A stretch of DNA of 64,000 bases from Bacteroidales bacterium (lineage in GTDB: Bacteria > Bacteroidota > Bacteroidia > Bacteroidales > WCHB1-69): NCBI GenBank assembly GCA_024686335.1, contig JAILCI010000022.1, positions 41,271-105,270 of the forward strand. Reading direction: 5' to 3'. How positions within the stretch are numbered: position 1 is the stretch's first letter; each line of letters begins with the position of its first letter. Below, piece after piece: positions 1 through 8,971 of this stretch. The notes under the pieces were generated by a model, which had not been told where the DNA came from, made no database searches, and was given only the letters and a program-made list of their open reading frames with translations. A program made the translations under genes and the position numbers.

Positions 1-1592
1 CAGAACAGTTGTCCGCTGACAGGTGCGATGATTGGTTTAGCATCGGGCTCTTCAGCTTTCATCTTTTCGATAATCTCTTCTTGGATTACCTCGGGTAATT
101 TCACAACCTTAACAACCTCGCGCACGTTGGATTTTTGTTTAGCAATAGAAAGCTCTTTTTCGAAGTTTTGCTTAGCGCGTCCCTCTTTATAGTCGAGATA
201 TTGACGCTCATGCATAGCAAACTCGAAGAGCTCTTCCTCATCGGGACCTACATCCCAGCCACGTTCTTCCATTATCTTGCGATACTTGGGCAGTTCGTCC
301 GGATAGTTGTCTTGCGGAACGCCGTCAAAGAACTCGTAGTTGTGCTCTTTAGCCAGTTCAATGATTTCGGGAGCGAGAGGGCCAGGCAGACGACCGCAGC
401 GACCTAAGATCATATCCCACATCTTATCATCCATCTTGGAATAACGAGGAGCACCTTGAGCTTGAGCGAGGATATTCATCAAAGCGATATTCTTCACATA
501 TTGGCTGAATGGGGTCACCAAACCGGGCGTGCCGACGCGCGGCCATACATATTGAACCTCGTCAAACAGCTTTACAAGCAGTTCGTCTTCGGAAAGCTCT
601 TTCTTGCCGCTCTTGCGCAGTGCCAGGTTGATAGCATCCTTGACACCCTTGAGGTCGGCCATCATGGAACCCATCATGCCGCCGGGAAGACCGCATCCGA
701 TGAGGAGGGAGGTGGAAATCTTGTTCTTCGGCTCAATGAAATATCCTAGGAAGTCGTCCATAAACTTCTGCGTTAAAGCACGAGCCTCCATATAGGCGTT
801 CATATTGATCTCGGGCACGTCAAAGCCGTCGGCTTTCAGCATGGCCTGAACAGCGATTACGTCGGGATGAACCATACCCCAGGAGAGCGGTTCCATAGCT
901 ACATCAATGATGTCGGCACCGTTACGGCAAACCTCCAGAACGGATGCCATGGAGAGACCGGGACCAGTATGACCGTGATATTGGATTACCAATTGCGGAT
1001 ATTTCTCTTTGATGGCCTTTACCAACTTGCCTAGCATGGTCGGACGACCGATGCCAGCCATATCTTTCAGACCGATCTCCTTGGCACCGTACTCCACATA
1101 TTTGTCCACGATGGCCAAATAGTGCTCAATAGTGTGCACAGGAGAGTGGGTGATACTCAGGGCAGCTTGGCTGATGAGACCGAATTCGTTGGCATATTTT
1201 ATGGAGAGCTCCAAGTTTCTATGGTCGTTAAGACCGCAGAAGGAACGAACTACGTCAACGCCTTGCGCCTTTTTGACCTTGAACATCAGTCGACGAACAT
1301 CGGCAGGGACGGGGTACATACGCAGACCGTTCAGCGCACGCTCCAACATCTGAGTCTGGATGCCAGCCTCACGTAACGGTTTCGTCCACTCACGAACAGC
1401 TTTGTTGGGGTTCTCACCGTACATCAGGTTCACCTGTTCGAAAGCACCGCCGTTTGTCTCCACACGGGCGAAACAACCCATCTTGACGATGACGGGAGCT
1501 ATCTCAGTTAATTGATCAACACGCGGCTGGTATTTACCTGAGGATTGCCACATGTCGCGATATACCAAACAGAATCTAATTTTTTTGCTCAT
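1..1592 (-). CDS. Carboxyltransferase subunit of oxaloacetate decarboxylase / pyruvate carboxylase (subunit B type), 3' part cut off
   Basis: About 530 codons are visible and the reading frame leaves the window without a stop. The start is the ATG at 1592 (MSKKIRFCLVYRD). The N-terminal half is an HMGL-like TIM barrel: RDMWQSS near residues 12-18 matches the RDxxQS motif of OadA/PycB, followed by KDMAGI and HGHTGPG, which hold the metal site and the catalytic lysine region of this family. These enzymes move carboxyl groups between oxaloacetate and a biotin carrier. The C-terminal biotinyl domain, if fused here, lies beyond the left edge, so decarboxylase and carboxylase roles cannot be separated. 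A -7 box lies at 1659-1666. Family assignment is firm; the exact reaction is inferred. Confidence 0.85.
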   Translation of the reverse strand, partial: MSKKIRFCLVYRDMWQSSGKYQPRVDQLTEIAPVIVKMGCFARVETNGGAFEQVNLMYGENPNKAVREWTKPLREAGIQTQMLERALNGLRMYPVPADVRRLMFKVKKAQGVDVVRSFCGLNDHRNLELSIKYANEFGLISQAALSITHSPVHTIEHYLAIVDKYVEYGAKEIGLKDMAGIGRPTMLGKLVKAIKEKYPQLVIQYHGHTGPGLSMASVLEVCRNGADIIDVAMEPLSWGMVHPDVIAVQAMLKADGFDVPEINMNAYMEARALTQKFMDDFLGYFIEPKNKISTSLLIGCGLPGGMMGSMMADLKGVKDAINLALRKSGKKELSEDELLVKLFDEVQYVWPRVGTPGLVTPFSQYVKNIALMNILAQAQGAPRYSKMDDKMWDMILGRCGRLPGPLAPEIIELAKEHNYEFFDGVPQDNYPDELPKYRKIMEERGWDVGPDEEELFEFAMHERQYLDYKEGRAKQNFEKELSIAKQKSNVREVVKVVKLPEVIQEEIIEKMKAEEPDAKPIIAPVSGQLF

Positions 1593-1658
1593 ATTATTTT
1601 TAATTTGCTTTGTTTTAGATAGATAGAGTATTATTTTAGACGCTTCTAGAAAAGCGTG

Positions 1659-1666
1659 CAAATATA
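1659..1666 (-). promoter_or_regulatory. Bacteroidota -7 box for the carboxyltransferase gene
   Basis: Reads TATATTTG on the minus strand, 66 bp before the ATG at 1592; fits TAnnTTTG. Confidence 0.5.
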
Positions 1667-1747
1667 CTAAAAATAGTTGAATTGTGGGGTGAGATTCAGC
1701 GAATAGTTATTCCTCTCTTTTTGATGATAAAAAGAATGAAAGAGAGA

Positions 1748-4144
1748 CTAGAATGCATATCCAATGGCTACCTTCAAACCATTGCCAAAACGCAGTTTGC
1801 GTGGTCCATTAAACCACTCCTTGTTAATAAAACCACCACCGTAAAGACTTCGTGTGGGATCATAGATGGGTACTGCATAGTCTACACGGATGACAAAGAA
1901 ATCAAAGTCAAGTCGTAAACCGACACCCACATCGACAGCCAATTCTTTGTAGAATCTCTTGATGTTGAATTCAGCATTGGGCATATCATCGTTTTTGCGG
2001 GCTAGCCAGATGTTGCCAATGTCGGTGAAAATGCCATATTTGAAAGAGTGATACAAGGTTCCTCTGTATTCGAGGTTTAACTCTATCTTGATGTCACCAG
2101 TGTATAAACTGTCGCGTCCGCGGTTGTACGAACCAGGTCCGAGACCACGGTATCCCCATCCACGCATGCTGTTGCTTGTGCCCATGAAAAATCCGCGCTC
2201 GTACGGCACATAAGATTCCTTGTCTAGTGGAATGATGGCACCTACGTTGAAACGCATGGCCCACGCATTGTTGTTGTTGATCTTGTAGGTGTAGTTCCAG
2301 TTGAACTCCAACCACTCAATTGTACTGTAGTTGTAGCCCGTGCTGTCTAGTGAGTTACGACTGATGACCCACCGGTGGTCTGGGGTGAAAAGTGCATTTA
2401 ATCCTTTTAACAACAATCCCGTAGACTCGGCACTGAACGAAAAGCGCATGTTGTGTTTCCGCTTGGAAAACGAAAATGGAACGAGATAGCTGTAACTGTA
2501 TTTCATTGACAGTAACATGAACTTGCCAAAACGATTCAGATAACTCTCCGGATATGCGTCTAGGCTCAGGGTGTTAAGGTAACGCCTGTCGTTGTTGTTG
2601 ATAGTCGTTAGATTGATAGGGGAGAAACTATGGTTTGAGTAATAGGTAGGACTCCAGTTGTAAGTCAGTGTTGAAAAATACATCAATCTGCGGAACAGAC
2701 CAGAATAATTGACACCAAAGTCAACAGAAGTGTTGTACTTGATACCATCACGTCGCTGATAGTTCTTGAAAAGGAAAAGCTTGGGGAAGTCGAGGGCGAG
2801 GGAGATGTTAAACTCCGGATAGGAAGAGGCTCGGTCATTCCTGAAAAGGTTGGAAAGGGAGTAATAGAAGTAACCTCCCGACATATTGAGTGTCAGATGC
2901 TCAGCTCCTTTAAAGAGGTTTCGGTTGGTATAGGTGAAGGAGATGGCAGACTTGTCATTGCGGAGGTCTATCTGTCCACCAATGCTATGCACTTTCTGAC
3001 GGGTGAGCATATAGTAAGAATCAATATGTCCAATCTTGTTGATAGTGTCTAGCATGTCTTCCCGCTCACGGTATGCAATGCTGGTATAAATAAAATTGTC
3101 CAACAGGTTTAGCGCTCGACTACTCTGCATCTTGATATTTTGAGAATAGCAGATGCCGGTACGGCTATGGATGACGGATGCGATGACAGGATAGCTGAAG
3201 TCCTTAATGACGTATCCATCTTCCTGATGTGGGGTGATGAAATAATATCGTGTGCTGTCGAATTTGAATTTTGGCTGGTAGAGTATGGTGTCATACTTCT
3301 GCTCTGGTCCAGCTGCTGCATTGTAGTTTGTATGGATATATACGTCGTTGAAATAATATTTGTACAAATATCGGCTGGTATTGGCGTCATCGGGAGTCTT
3401 CATCAAAATCTCTAAAGAGACAGTTCTCGGGTCTTCTGCCGTTGAGTCAATAGGTTCATCATAGGAAACCACGCAGCGAATATTGGACTTTTCCACATAA
3501 AAGTAACCTTCATTGCGGATAAGGTTAATGATGCGGGTTAACTCATCGTTGATAATGTTTTCGTTGTACTGCATTCCTGGAGCCAGAAGCGTGCCTTTTT
3601 GGTTAAGCACGATGATTCTTCTGTACTGAGGAATGTCAATGTTGTAGTCAATGTCGCTAATGTAATACGGCTCGTTGGCCGTTATGTTGTAGTTGACCCT
3701 TACCTTCTTGTAGTTTGAGCGCTTGTGGGTCACATTGTATGAGATTTCGTTGTCGAAATAACCGAGCTGATTCATCACGATGTCAAGCTGTGATATTGAA
3801 TTGTCAATCTCGGTGCTGTCTAACAACACAGGCGGTTCTCCAATCTTGTTGCGCATCCATCTGCGAAATTTGGTGTCGTGAACCACTCCCTTTCGGTCAG
3901 TACGCGGTTGGCCTCCTGCATAGCTCATCGTCTTGAGGTTGATGAGGTTCATGAATTTCTTGTTTGTCACAGGCCTTGTGTATGAACTAAGATTGTCAAA
4001 GTCGGGATTCTTCGCATCATTGACTACGACGTTGTTCTTAATTAGCATGTACTCCCCATCTGACAACACTTTAGTAGAGCGGCAGGATGTGAGGAACATG
4101 GCCACTAAGACTAACAGAAATAAATATGGAGGCAATCGCTTCAT
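1748..4144 (-). CDS. tamL: TamL-type BamA/TamA-family outer membrane lipoprotein
   Basis: 798 residues. The N terminus is a lipoprotein signal peptide with lipobox LTSC (cysteine near residue 21), a hallmark of the Bacteroidota lipoprotein version of TamA. POTRA-like repeats follow, then a C-terminal 16-strand-type barrel with the family motif MRGWGYRGLGPG and a terminal aromatic residue (IGYAF). With TamB such proteins are thought to help insert outer membrane proteins or move lipids. The gene starts 2 bp after mreD ends, so it is probably translated from the mreCD transcript. Membership of the BamA superfamily is clear; TamL rather than BamA rests on the lipobox. Confidence 0.85.
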   Translation of the reverse strand: MKRLPPYLFLLVLVAMFLTSCRSTKVLSDGEYMLIKNNVVVNDAKNPDFDNLSSYTRPVTNKKFMNLINLKTMSYAGGQPRTDRKGVVHDTKFRRWMRNKIGEPPVLLDSTEIDNSISQLDIVMNQLGYFDNEISYNVTHKRSNYKKVRVNYNITANEPYYISDIDYNIDIPQYRRIIVLNQKGTLLAPGMQYNENIINDELTRIINLIRNEGYFYVEKSNIRCVVSYDEPIDSTAEDPRTVSLEILMKTPDDANTSRYLYKYYFNDVYIHTNYNAAAGPEQKYDTILYQPKFKFDSTRYYFITPHQEDGYVIKDFSYPVIASVIHSRTGICYSQNIKMQSSRALNLLDNFIYTSIAYREREDMLDTINKIGHIDSYYMLTRQKVHSIGGQIDLRNDKSAISFTYTNRNLFKGAEHLTLNMSGGYFYYSLSNLFRNDRASSYPEFNISLALDFPKLFLFKNYQRRDGIKYNTSVDFGVNYSGLFRRLMYFSTLTYNWSPTYYSNHSFSPINLTTINNNDRRYLNTLSLDAYPESYLNRFGKFMLLSMKYSYSYLVPFSFSKRKHNMRFSFSAESTGLLLKGLNALFTPDHRWVISRNSLDSTGYNYSTIEWLEFNWNYTYKINNNNAWAMRFNVGAIIPLDKESYVPYERGFFMGTSNSMRGWGYRGLGPGSYNRGRDSLYTGDIKIELNLEYRGTLYHSFKYGIFTDIGNIWLARKNDDMPNAEFNIKRFYKELAVDVGVGLRLDFDFFVIRVDYAVPIYDPTRSLYGGGFINKEWFNGPRKLRFGNGLKVAIGYAF

Positions 4145-4146
4145 GA

Positions 4147-4683
4147 CTAGGCTCTTTTGGTGTCTGAATAAAAGAGATAGTCGATACAGAGGATGACAAT
4201 GACGGTGAGTACGGTGTTTCCAAGAATGACTAACAGCGTCTTACCAAAATGATGGAATGTGAAGGTCTCTAACATCACCATAACAGTTTGATGTATTAGG
4301 GTGAGAACAAGTGTGAACCAGAACATCCATCTGAAGTCCTTATTTGCGGGCACAGGCCGATCGTTACCTTCGACTGTCTTCCGTCCATTTAACCAGTTGA
4401 TGACGTATGGTCTGAAAATGAGCATGATGATACAGGCGGCAGCGTTGACACCTAATGTATGGGTAAACATATCCACTATGAAACCCATAGTAAAGCCGAT
4501 GAGATATTGTGCAGGCAGACGCAATACCGTGGGACCTGAACCTGAATCCGTTGGGAGTAAGAATAGTGCGAATAGGTAGAGAGCGGGTGTAAGGTAACCG
4601 AATAAATGAATATAGTTGCAAATAAATATTTGCAATAACAAAGCCACCACACAGCGGATAATATTAGACAATACGTTATTCAT
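4147..4683 (-). CDS. mreD: Rod shape-determining protein MreD
   Basis: 178 residues, five or so hydrophobic segments, small integral inner membrane protein in the expected place right after mreC (8 bp overlap, 4676-4683). MreD works with MreC in the elongasome that guides lateral wall synthesis. Sequence conservation in this family is weak, so the call rests on size, topology and the MreC neighbour. Downstream is tamL instead of the usual penicillin-binding protein 2 and rodA. Confidence 0.8.
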   Translation of the reverse strand: MNNVLSNIIRCVVALLLQIFICNYIHLFGYLTPALYLFALFLLPTDSGSGPTVLRLPAQYLIGFTMGFIVDMFTHTLGVNAAACIIMLIFRPYVINWLNGRKTVEGNDRPVPANKDFRWMFWFTLVLTLIHQTVMVMLETFTFHHFGKTLLVILGNTVLTVIVILCIDYLFYSDTKRA

Positions 4684-5524
4684 CCTTGAAGTTGGCTTTT
4701 AAAGAATCAATTTCAGAACGATATAGGTTTTTCACTACATAGACGAGATCCAGGTTCTTAAAGTCCGTGGCCAGTTTCACCTTGATGGTTAGAAACGTGG
4801 CATTCTGTTCACTGGAAACCTCTTTGACTGTACCAATCAAAATCCCTTTCGGGTAGATGGTAGAAAAACCGCTAGTAAGAATAGAATCCCCGATGTTGAT
4901 TTCCAAATGCTGGGGCACGTCGTTGAGATAGGCGATACCCGGATCTTTGCCGTCCCAGACAACAGTGCCTACTTGATTGATGGTAGGTACTAGAGCGCTG
5001 ATTCGGGTGTCAAGATGGGGAATCGGGATGATGGAGGAGAAGTTCTTGGACACATCGCTGACCACACCTACGATGCCAACTGGGGACAAAACTGCCATAT
5101 CTCGCTCCAACCCATCTTTCGAACCTTTGTCGATGACGATGTAGTTGAATGGTTTGTCTGTTGTGGAATAGGTGACATGCGCGTAGGTGTAGTCATACAT
5201 GCGGATGCGTTCTGTATGTATAGAGTCGGTCTCGCTCATTTGCGTCAGCGTGGTGTCCTCCTTGACGAGATACATGTTTTCCTGCTCACGCAGCAATTCG
5301 AGGTTCTGCTGGAGCAACTGCTCATTTTCCTTGTTCAGGCTGAAATGATGAATCAGCTTGCCCCAGCTCTTCTCTATGGGCATAGTAATACTCTGGCAGA
5401 TGCGGGCGATCTTATAGCGGTTGTATGACATAGAGTTGCCTATCAACACGAAACAAATCACCAACAGTACTGCGGCGAGAAAATGGTGGAAGTAATTTTT
5501 TATGAACTCTATTAAGTTGTTCAT
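4676..5524 (-). CDS. mreC: Rod shape-determining protein MreC
   Basis: 282 residues. A single N-terminal membrane anchor (residues about 12-31) is followed by a coiled-coil stretch rich in Glu, Gln and Leu, then the beta-rich MreC core with YIVIDKGSKDGLERDMAV and SPVGIVGVV, which match the family. MreC is a periplasmic organiser of the elongasome, linking MreB, MreD and PBP2. mreB is not next to it: the gene upstream, 15 bp away, is iorB. Confidence 0.9.
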   Translation of the reverse strand: MNNLIEFIKNYFHHFLAAVLLVICFVLIGNSMSYNRYKIARICQSITMPIEKSWGKLIHHFSLNKENEQLLQQNLELLREQENMYLVKEDTTLTQMSETDSIHTERIRMYDYTYAHVTYSTTDKPFNYIVIDKGSKDGLERDMAVLSPVGIVGVVSDVSKNFSSIIPIPHLDTRISALVPTINQVGTVVWDGKDPGIAYLNDVPQHLEINIGDSILTSGFSTIYPKGILIGTVKEVSSEQNATFLTIKVKLATDFKNLDLVYVVKNLYRSEIDSLKANFKDE

Positions 5525-5539
5525 AATCAGATTCCCGTA

Positions 5540-6124
5540 TTATTTCAGCTTCTCGGCGAACTCTCTGCCGGCACGGAGGCAGGCGATGTTGGTGTTGACC
5601 ACATCCTCACCTTTACGAGCAAAGTTCTCACGAACGGCAGCCTCGATCTCTTCGAACGGCAGTTGCAGATACGGAGAAGCAGCACCAAGAATGACCATGT
5701 TGGCTGAACGTGCAGAACCAAGGTCCGTAGCGATCTTGTCAGCATCAATGACAACCTTGTTCTTTAATCCGTCCAAAGTGGCATTCAATTTGTCAACGTC
5801 CGGGTAGTTGGGGATGTTGATAAATGGCTTGCTGTTGGTAATCAACCAGCCAGTTTCCGGGTTGAGCCAAGGCAGATAACGCAATGACTCCATAGGTTCT
5901 ACAGAGATGATCATGTCGGCCTTGCCCATCGGGATAAGGTCAGAAGCAATCTCGTGGTCGGAAAGACGGAAGTGGGACTGCACATCACCTCCACGCTGGC
6001 TCATTCCATGAACCTCTGCTTGTTTCATATACATTCCTCTTTTGACGGCTGCGTAGCCTACGATGGTGGCGATGGAGAGGATGCCTTGTCCGCCTACGCC
6101 TGCTAATATGATGTCTATTTTCAT
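5540..6124 (-). CDS. iorB: Indolepyruvate ferredoxin oxidoreductase beta subunit
   Basis: 194 residues from the ATG at 6124 (MKIDIILAGVGGQG). The GVGGQG motif at the start and the pattern EVHGMSQRGGDVQSHFR are typical of the gamma-type domain of 2-oxoacid:acceptor oxidoreductases. With IorA it oxidatively decarboxylates arylpyruvates from aromatic amino acids to aryl-acyl-CoA, reducing ferredoxin, in the cytoplasm. A longer reading frame extends upstream to 6283, but it runs through palindromic repeats and gives repeated non-protein-like sequence, so the start at 6124 is preferred. iorA lies 171 bp upstream, separated by the repeat cluster. Confidence 0.9.
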   Translation of the reverse strand: MKIDIILAGVGGQGILSIATIVGYAAVKRGMYMKQAEVHGMSQRGGDVQSHFRLSDHEIASDLIPMGKADMIISVEPMESLRYLPWLNPETGWLITNSKPFINIPNYPDVDKLNATLDGLKNKVVIDADKIATDLGSARSANMVILGAASPYLQLPFEEIEAAVRENFARKGEDVVNTNIACLRAGREFAEKLK

Positions 6125-6142
6125 TTTATCTTTTTTTCTTTT

Positions 6143-6289
6143 GGGGCGTATGCGATACGCCCTTTCGGTTTTTATAGTTGGGGCGTATCGAATACGCCTT
6201 TTTTGATTTATACTGGGTGAATGCGATTCACCCTTACGGTTGGGGCGTATCGAATACGCCCTGGTGATATGGGCGTATCGCATACGCCC
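6143..6289. repeat. Cluster of five REP-like palindromes
   Basis: Five hairpins with 7-8 bp arms and 3-nt loops: 6144-6162, 6182-6198, 6215-6233, 6243-6261, 6271-6289. Four have arms GGGCGTAT/ATACGCCC (the second is one base pair shorter); the third has GGGTGAAT/ATTCACCC, so both arms changed together. They fill the gap between iorA and iorB inside one operon. Confidence 0.85.
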
Positions 6290-6295
6290 TTATCT

Positions 6296-7906
6296 TTATT
6301 TTTTCTTGGCGGCCTGCTGTTTTTTCATACGACGGCTCAGAGTCTGGATGCACTCACGTGTCGGGATGATGACGGAGACACCTTCGTATGCCAGCTCTTC
6401 CTTGATGAGCTTGACGTTAGCCTCGTGGTCTTTCTTCAGCGGGGTGATGCGGTGGATGTGCTCCTCCTTGACGCCAAGACCCTTGCAGATCTCGCCCAAA
6501 ACACCCAATGCGTGGGAATCTTGACCACCCGTCATACCTGTAGTGCTGTTGTCGAGAATCATAACCGTGACAGGAGTGTTCTCGTAGATGCAGTCTAAGA
6601 GAGAAGTCATACCACTGTGGGTGAAGGTGGAGTCGCCAATGACAGCGAGTACAGGACGCAGACCAGCGTCAGCAGCACCCTTGGCCATGGTGATGGATGC
6701 ACCCATATCAACGGTAGTGTAAATGGCGTTGTATGGAGGAAGTGCGCCTAAGGTGTAGCAACCGATATCTGCGAACACTTTGCCCTTGCCGTGCTCTGCC
6801 ATAGCCTCGTTGATGGCCAGGTAGGAGTCGATGTGCGGACAGCCGACACACAAGGCCGGTGGGCGCGGAACAACTAACTCAGGAACAGGAGCACCGTAGG
6901 TGTCAGGCATGCCTAAAGCTTTTGCCAACAAGTTCGGATTCAATTCGCCGTCACGAGGCAGCGCACCGCTCAAACGACCGATAATGTTGCCAGTACGGTT
7001 CAAGATGCCACGTACCTGCTCTTCAATGAATGGATAGCCCTCTTCAGCTACTAAAACGGTTTCGCATTCGTCAACAATCTTGGCGATGAGTTTGGAAGGA
7101 AGCGGGTATTGGGAAATCTTCAGCACAGGATATGGGCACTGATGATTCTCAAAGTTCTCCATCAGGTAGTTGTAAGCGATACCAGAAGCGATGATACCCA
7201 TCTTCTTGTCGGCACCGTCAATGTATTTGTTGAACGGAGAATTGAGAGATTCGTTCTCAAATGCCTCTTGTTTGCCTAACAGTGTGCGGTAATGAACACG
7301 TGCATTGGCAGGTAACAGGATGAATTGTTTCGGGTTCTCTTCGATGTGCAACTCGTTTTGAGGACGAGCTTCTCTGCGCTCCACACCTGCACGAGAGTGG
7401 GAAAGACGCGTGGTCAGACGGATGAGGACCGGTGTATGATATTTTTCTGAGTAATCGAAGGCATGATATGTGATGTCATAAGCCTCTTGTTGGTTGGACG
7501 GCTCGAAGAACGGAATCAAAGCGAACTTGCCGTAGTAACGGGAGTCTTGCTCGTCCTGTGAGGAGTGCATGGAGGGGTCGTCAGCAACCACAACCACCAG
7601 ACCGCCGTTAGCGCCCGTGATAGAAGAGTTCATGAACGGGTCGGCAGCCACGTTCAGACCTACGTGCTTCATACATACCATAGCACGTTTGCCAGCGTAA
7701 GACATACCGATGGCGGACTCCATGGCGGTTTTCTCGTTGCCAGCCCAGATGCTGTGGACCTGGCCCTCTCGGCCTTGCTTCGAATTCTGGATAAACTCTG
7801 TGATTTCTGTCGATGGGGTGCCCGGATATGCGTACACTCCGGATAAACCGGCGTCTAATGCAGCCTGTGCCAACGCTTCATCACCCAAAAATAGTGTTTT
7901 AGACAT
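6296..7906 (-). CDS. iorA: Indolepyruvate ferredoxin oxidoreductase alpha subunit
   Basis: 536 residues from the ATG at 7906 (MSKTLFLGDEALAQ); the frame stays open 99 bp further upstream but that part is not conserved in character. Pyrimidine-binding domain first, then CVGCPH and GDSTFTHSGM...DNSTTGMTGGQ, the thiamine diphosphate and Mg site of this family. The protein stops shortly after IPTREC and lacks the C-terminal pair of 4Fe-4S clusters (CxxCxxC) found in longer archaeal IorA, so electrons may leave by another route or the short form may be the norm in this group. Catalyses CoA-dependent oxidation of indolepyruvate and related acids with IorB. Confidence 0.9.
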   Translation of the reverse strand: MSKTLFLGDEALAQAALDAGLSGVYAYPGTPSTEITEFIQNSKQGREGQVHSIWAGNEKTAMESAIGMSYAGKRAMVCMKHVGLNVAADPFMNSSITGANGGLVVVVADDPSMHSSQDEQDSRYYGKFALIPFFEPSNQQEAYDITYHAFDYSEKYHTPVLIRLTTRLSHSRAGVERREARPQNELHIEENPKQFILLPANARVHYRTLLGKQEAFENESLNSPFNKYIDGADKKMGIIASGIAYNYLMENFENHQCPYPVLKISQYPLPSKLIAKIVDECETVLVAEEGYPFIEEQVRGILNRTGNIIGRLSGALPRDGELNPNLLAKALGMPDTYGAPVPELVVPRPPALCVGCPHIDSYLAINEAMAEHGKGKVFADIGCYTLGALPPYNAIYTTVDMGASITMAKGAADAGLRPVLAVIGDSTFTHSGMTSLLDCIYENTPVTVMILDNSTTGMTGGQDSHALGVLGEICKGLGVKEEHIHRITPLKKDHEANVKLIKEELAYEGVSVIIPTRECIQTLSRRMKKQQAAKKK

Positions 7907-7974
7907 AATAGTAGTTGTTAAATTATTGATTATTAATATTTTATAATTTATTGTGCATAAAAAACCATAGGTCG

Positions 7975-7982
7975 CAAAAATA
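7975..7982 (-). promoter_or_regulatory. -7 box for the iorA operon
   Basis: Minus strand TATTTTTG, 68 bp before the iorA start; fits TAnnTTTG. Probably drives iorA-iorB-mreC-mreD-tamL. Confidence 0.5.
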
Positions 7983-8028
7983 TGAAATTTTTTCGAGCCT
8001 GTCAAATTGTTTTTTTAATCGGATTAAC

Positions 8029-8826
8029 TTATTGATTATAAGTTTTATATATGTCTTGAATGACCAATCCGGACAGCATGCAGCCGAAGATGGCTGTGAT
8101 GTGCGCGAGAGACCCGTTGGTCTGTGCTTTGCGGAGGTCCCACGTGGAGGAATTTTCCTCCACAGAATTGTTTTCATCTAACTCGCATTCTGTTGATTCA
8201 TTGTCTGTTGTGGCCCCAAGGTTGGGTAGTACCTCGGTGGAATAGACGCACTGGAATTTTTGTGTCGGAAATTCGTTGAGATTCTTGAATCGTTTGCGTA
8301 TCATCCGTGCAAGAGGACAGTAGCGAATCTCCCAGAATTCGCCTGTGCGAATCTTTGATGCATCAACCTTCAATGCGGCGCCCATGGCGGAGTAGAATCG
8401 GCATCCTGAACGGGTGGCGTGGAGAATAAGTTGTACCTTGTTGCTCAGACTGTCAATGGCATCGATAACATAGTCGTACTCTTGGATATGGAACTCCTCG
8501 GCAGTCTCAGGAGTGTAGGCGGTGGTCAAGGCGGTGATATCCGCAGACGGATTGATTTCCAACAGACGCTTTTTAAGAGCTTCTACCTTGACCTCTCCGA
8601 CTGTCTTGGTGGTGGCCATAAGTTGGCGGTTAATATTGGTGACGCTTACGCAGTCGCTGTCAACTATCGTTAGGTGCCCAATGCCGCTGCGTACAAGGGT
8701 CTCGGCGCACCAACTACCCACGCCACCTACACCAAAGAGAATTACCTTTGTACGTTGTAATACTTCAAAGATTTTATCCCCTAGTAATAGCTTCGATCGG
8801 TCAAAAATATCGTTGTTATTTGCCAT
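8029..8826 (-). CDS. tcdA: tRNA threonylcarbamoyladenosine dehydratase
   Basis: 265 residues of the ThiF/E1-like fold: the nucleotide-binding loop GVGGVGSW near residue 33, then VDSDCVSVTNINRQ, which binds ATP and metal in this superfamily. TcdA (CsdL) uses ATP to cyclise t6A37 in ANN-decoding tRNAs to ct6A. The length fits TcdA rather than MoeB or ThiF, and the zinc cysteine pairs of MoeB are absent. Single gene with its own promoter at 8853-8860. Confidence 0.85.
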   Translation of the reverse strand: MANNNDIFDRSKLLLGDKIFEVLQRTKVILFGVGGVGSWCAETLVRSGIGHLTIVDSDCVSVTNINRQLMATTKTVGEVKVEALKKRLLEINPSADITALTTAYTPETAEEFHIQEYDYVIDAIDSLSNKVQLILHATRSGCRFYSAMGAALKVDASKIRTGEFWEIRYCPLARMIRKRFKNLNEFPTQKFQCVYSTEVLPNLGATTDNESTECELDENNSVEENSSTWDLRKAQTNGSLAHITAIFGCMLSGLVIQDIYKTYNQ

Positions 8827-8852
8827 TTTGAATGATGTCTAATTTGACGTTG

Positions 8853-8860
8853 CAAATATA
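8853..8860 (-). promoter_or_regulatory. -7 box for tcdA
   Basis: Minus strand TATATTTG, 26 bp before the ATG at 8826. Confidence 0.5.
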
Positions 8861-8875
8861 CAATTTTCGATTGTT

Positions 8876-8930
8876 GGGGCGAATGATTATTCGCCCTTGT
8901 TTCTCTTTGGGACGAATAATTATTCGCCCC
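8876..8930. repeat. Two REP-like palindromes
   Basis: 8877-8896 has arms GGGCGAAT/ATTCGCCC; 8909-8930 is a near-perfect palindrome built on CGAATAATTATTCG. Same design as the cluster at 6143-6289 with a different, internally matched stem. Confidence 0.8.
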
Positions 8931-8946
8931 TACAATCCTTTTTTTG

Positions 8947-8954
8947 TATTTTTG
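8947..8954 (+). promoter_or_regulatory. -7 box for the CARF nuclease gene
   Basis: TATTTTTG, 17 bp before the ATG at 8972, right after the palindromes. Confidence 0.5.
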
Positions 8955-8971
8955 CGTCAAATTCTATTGTT

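Noticed and set aside
6125..6283. N-terminal extension of IorB
   Set aside because: It is translation of the palindromic repeats; the conserved protein starts at 6124.
7907..8005. 33-residue extension of IorA
   Set aside because: It runs through the promoter region and does not match the start of the family.
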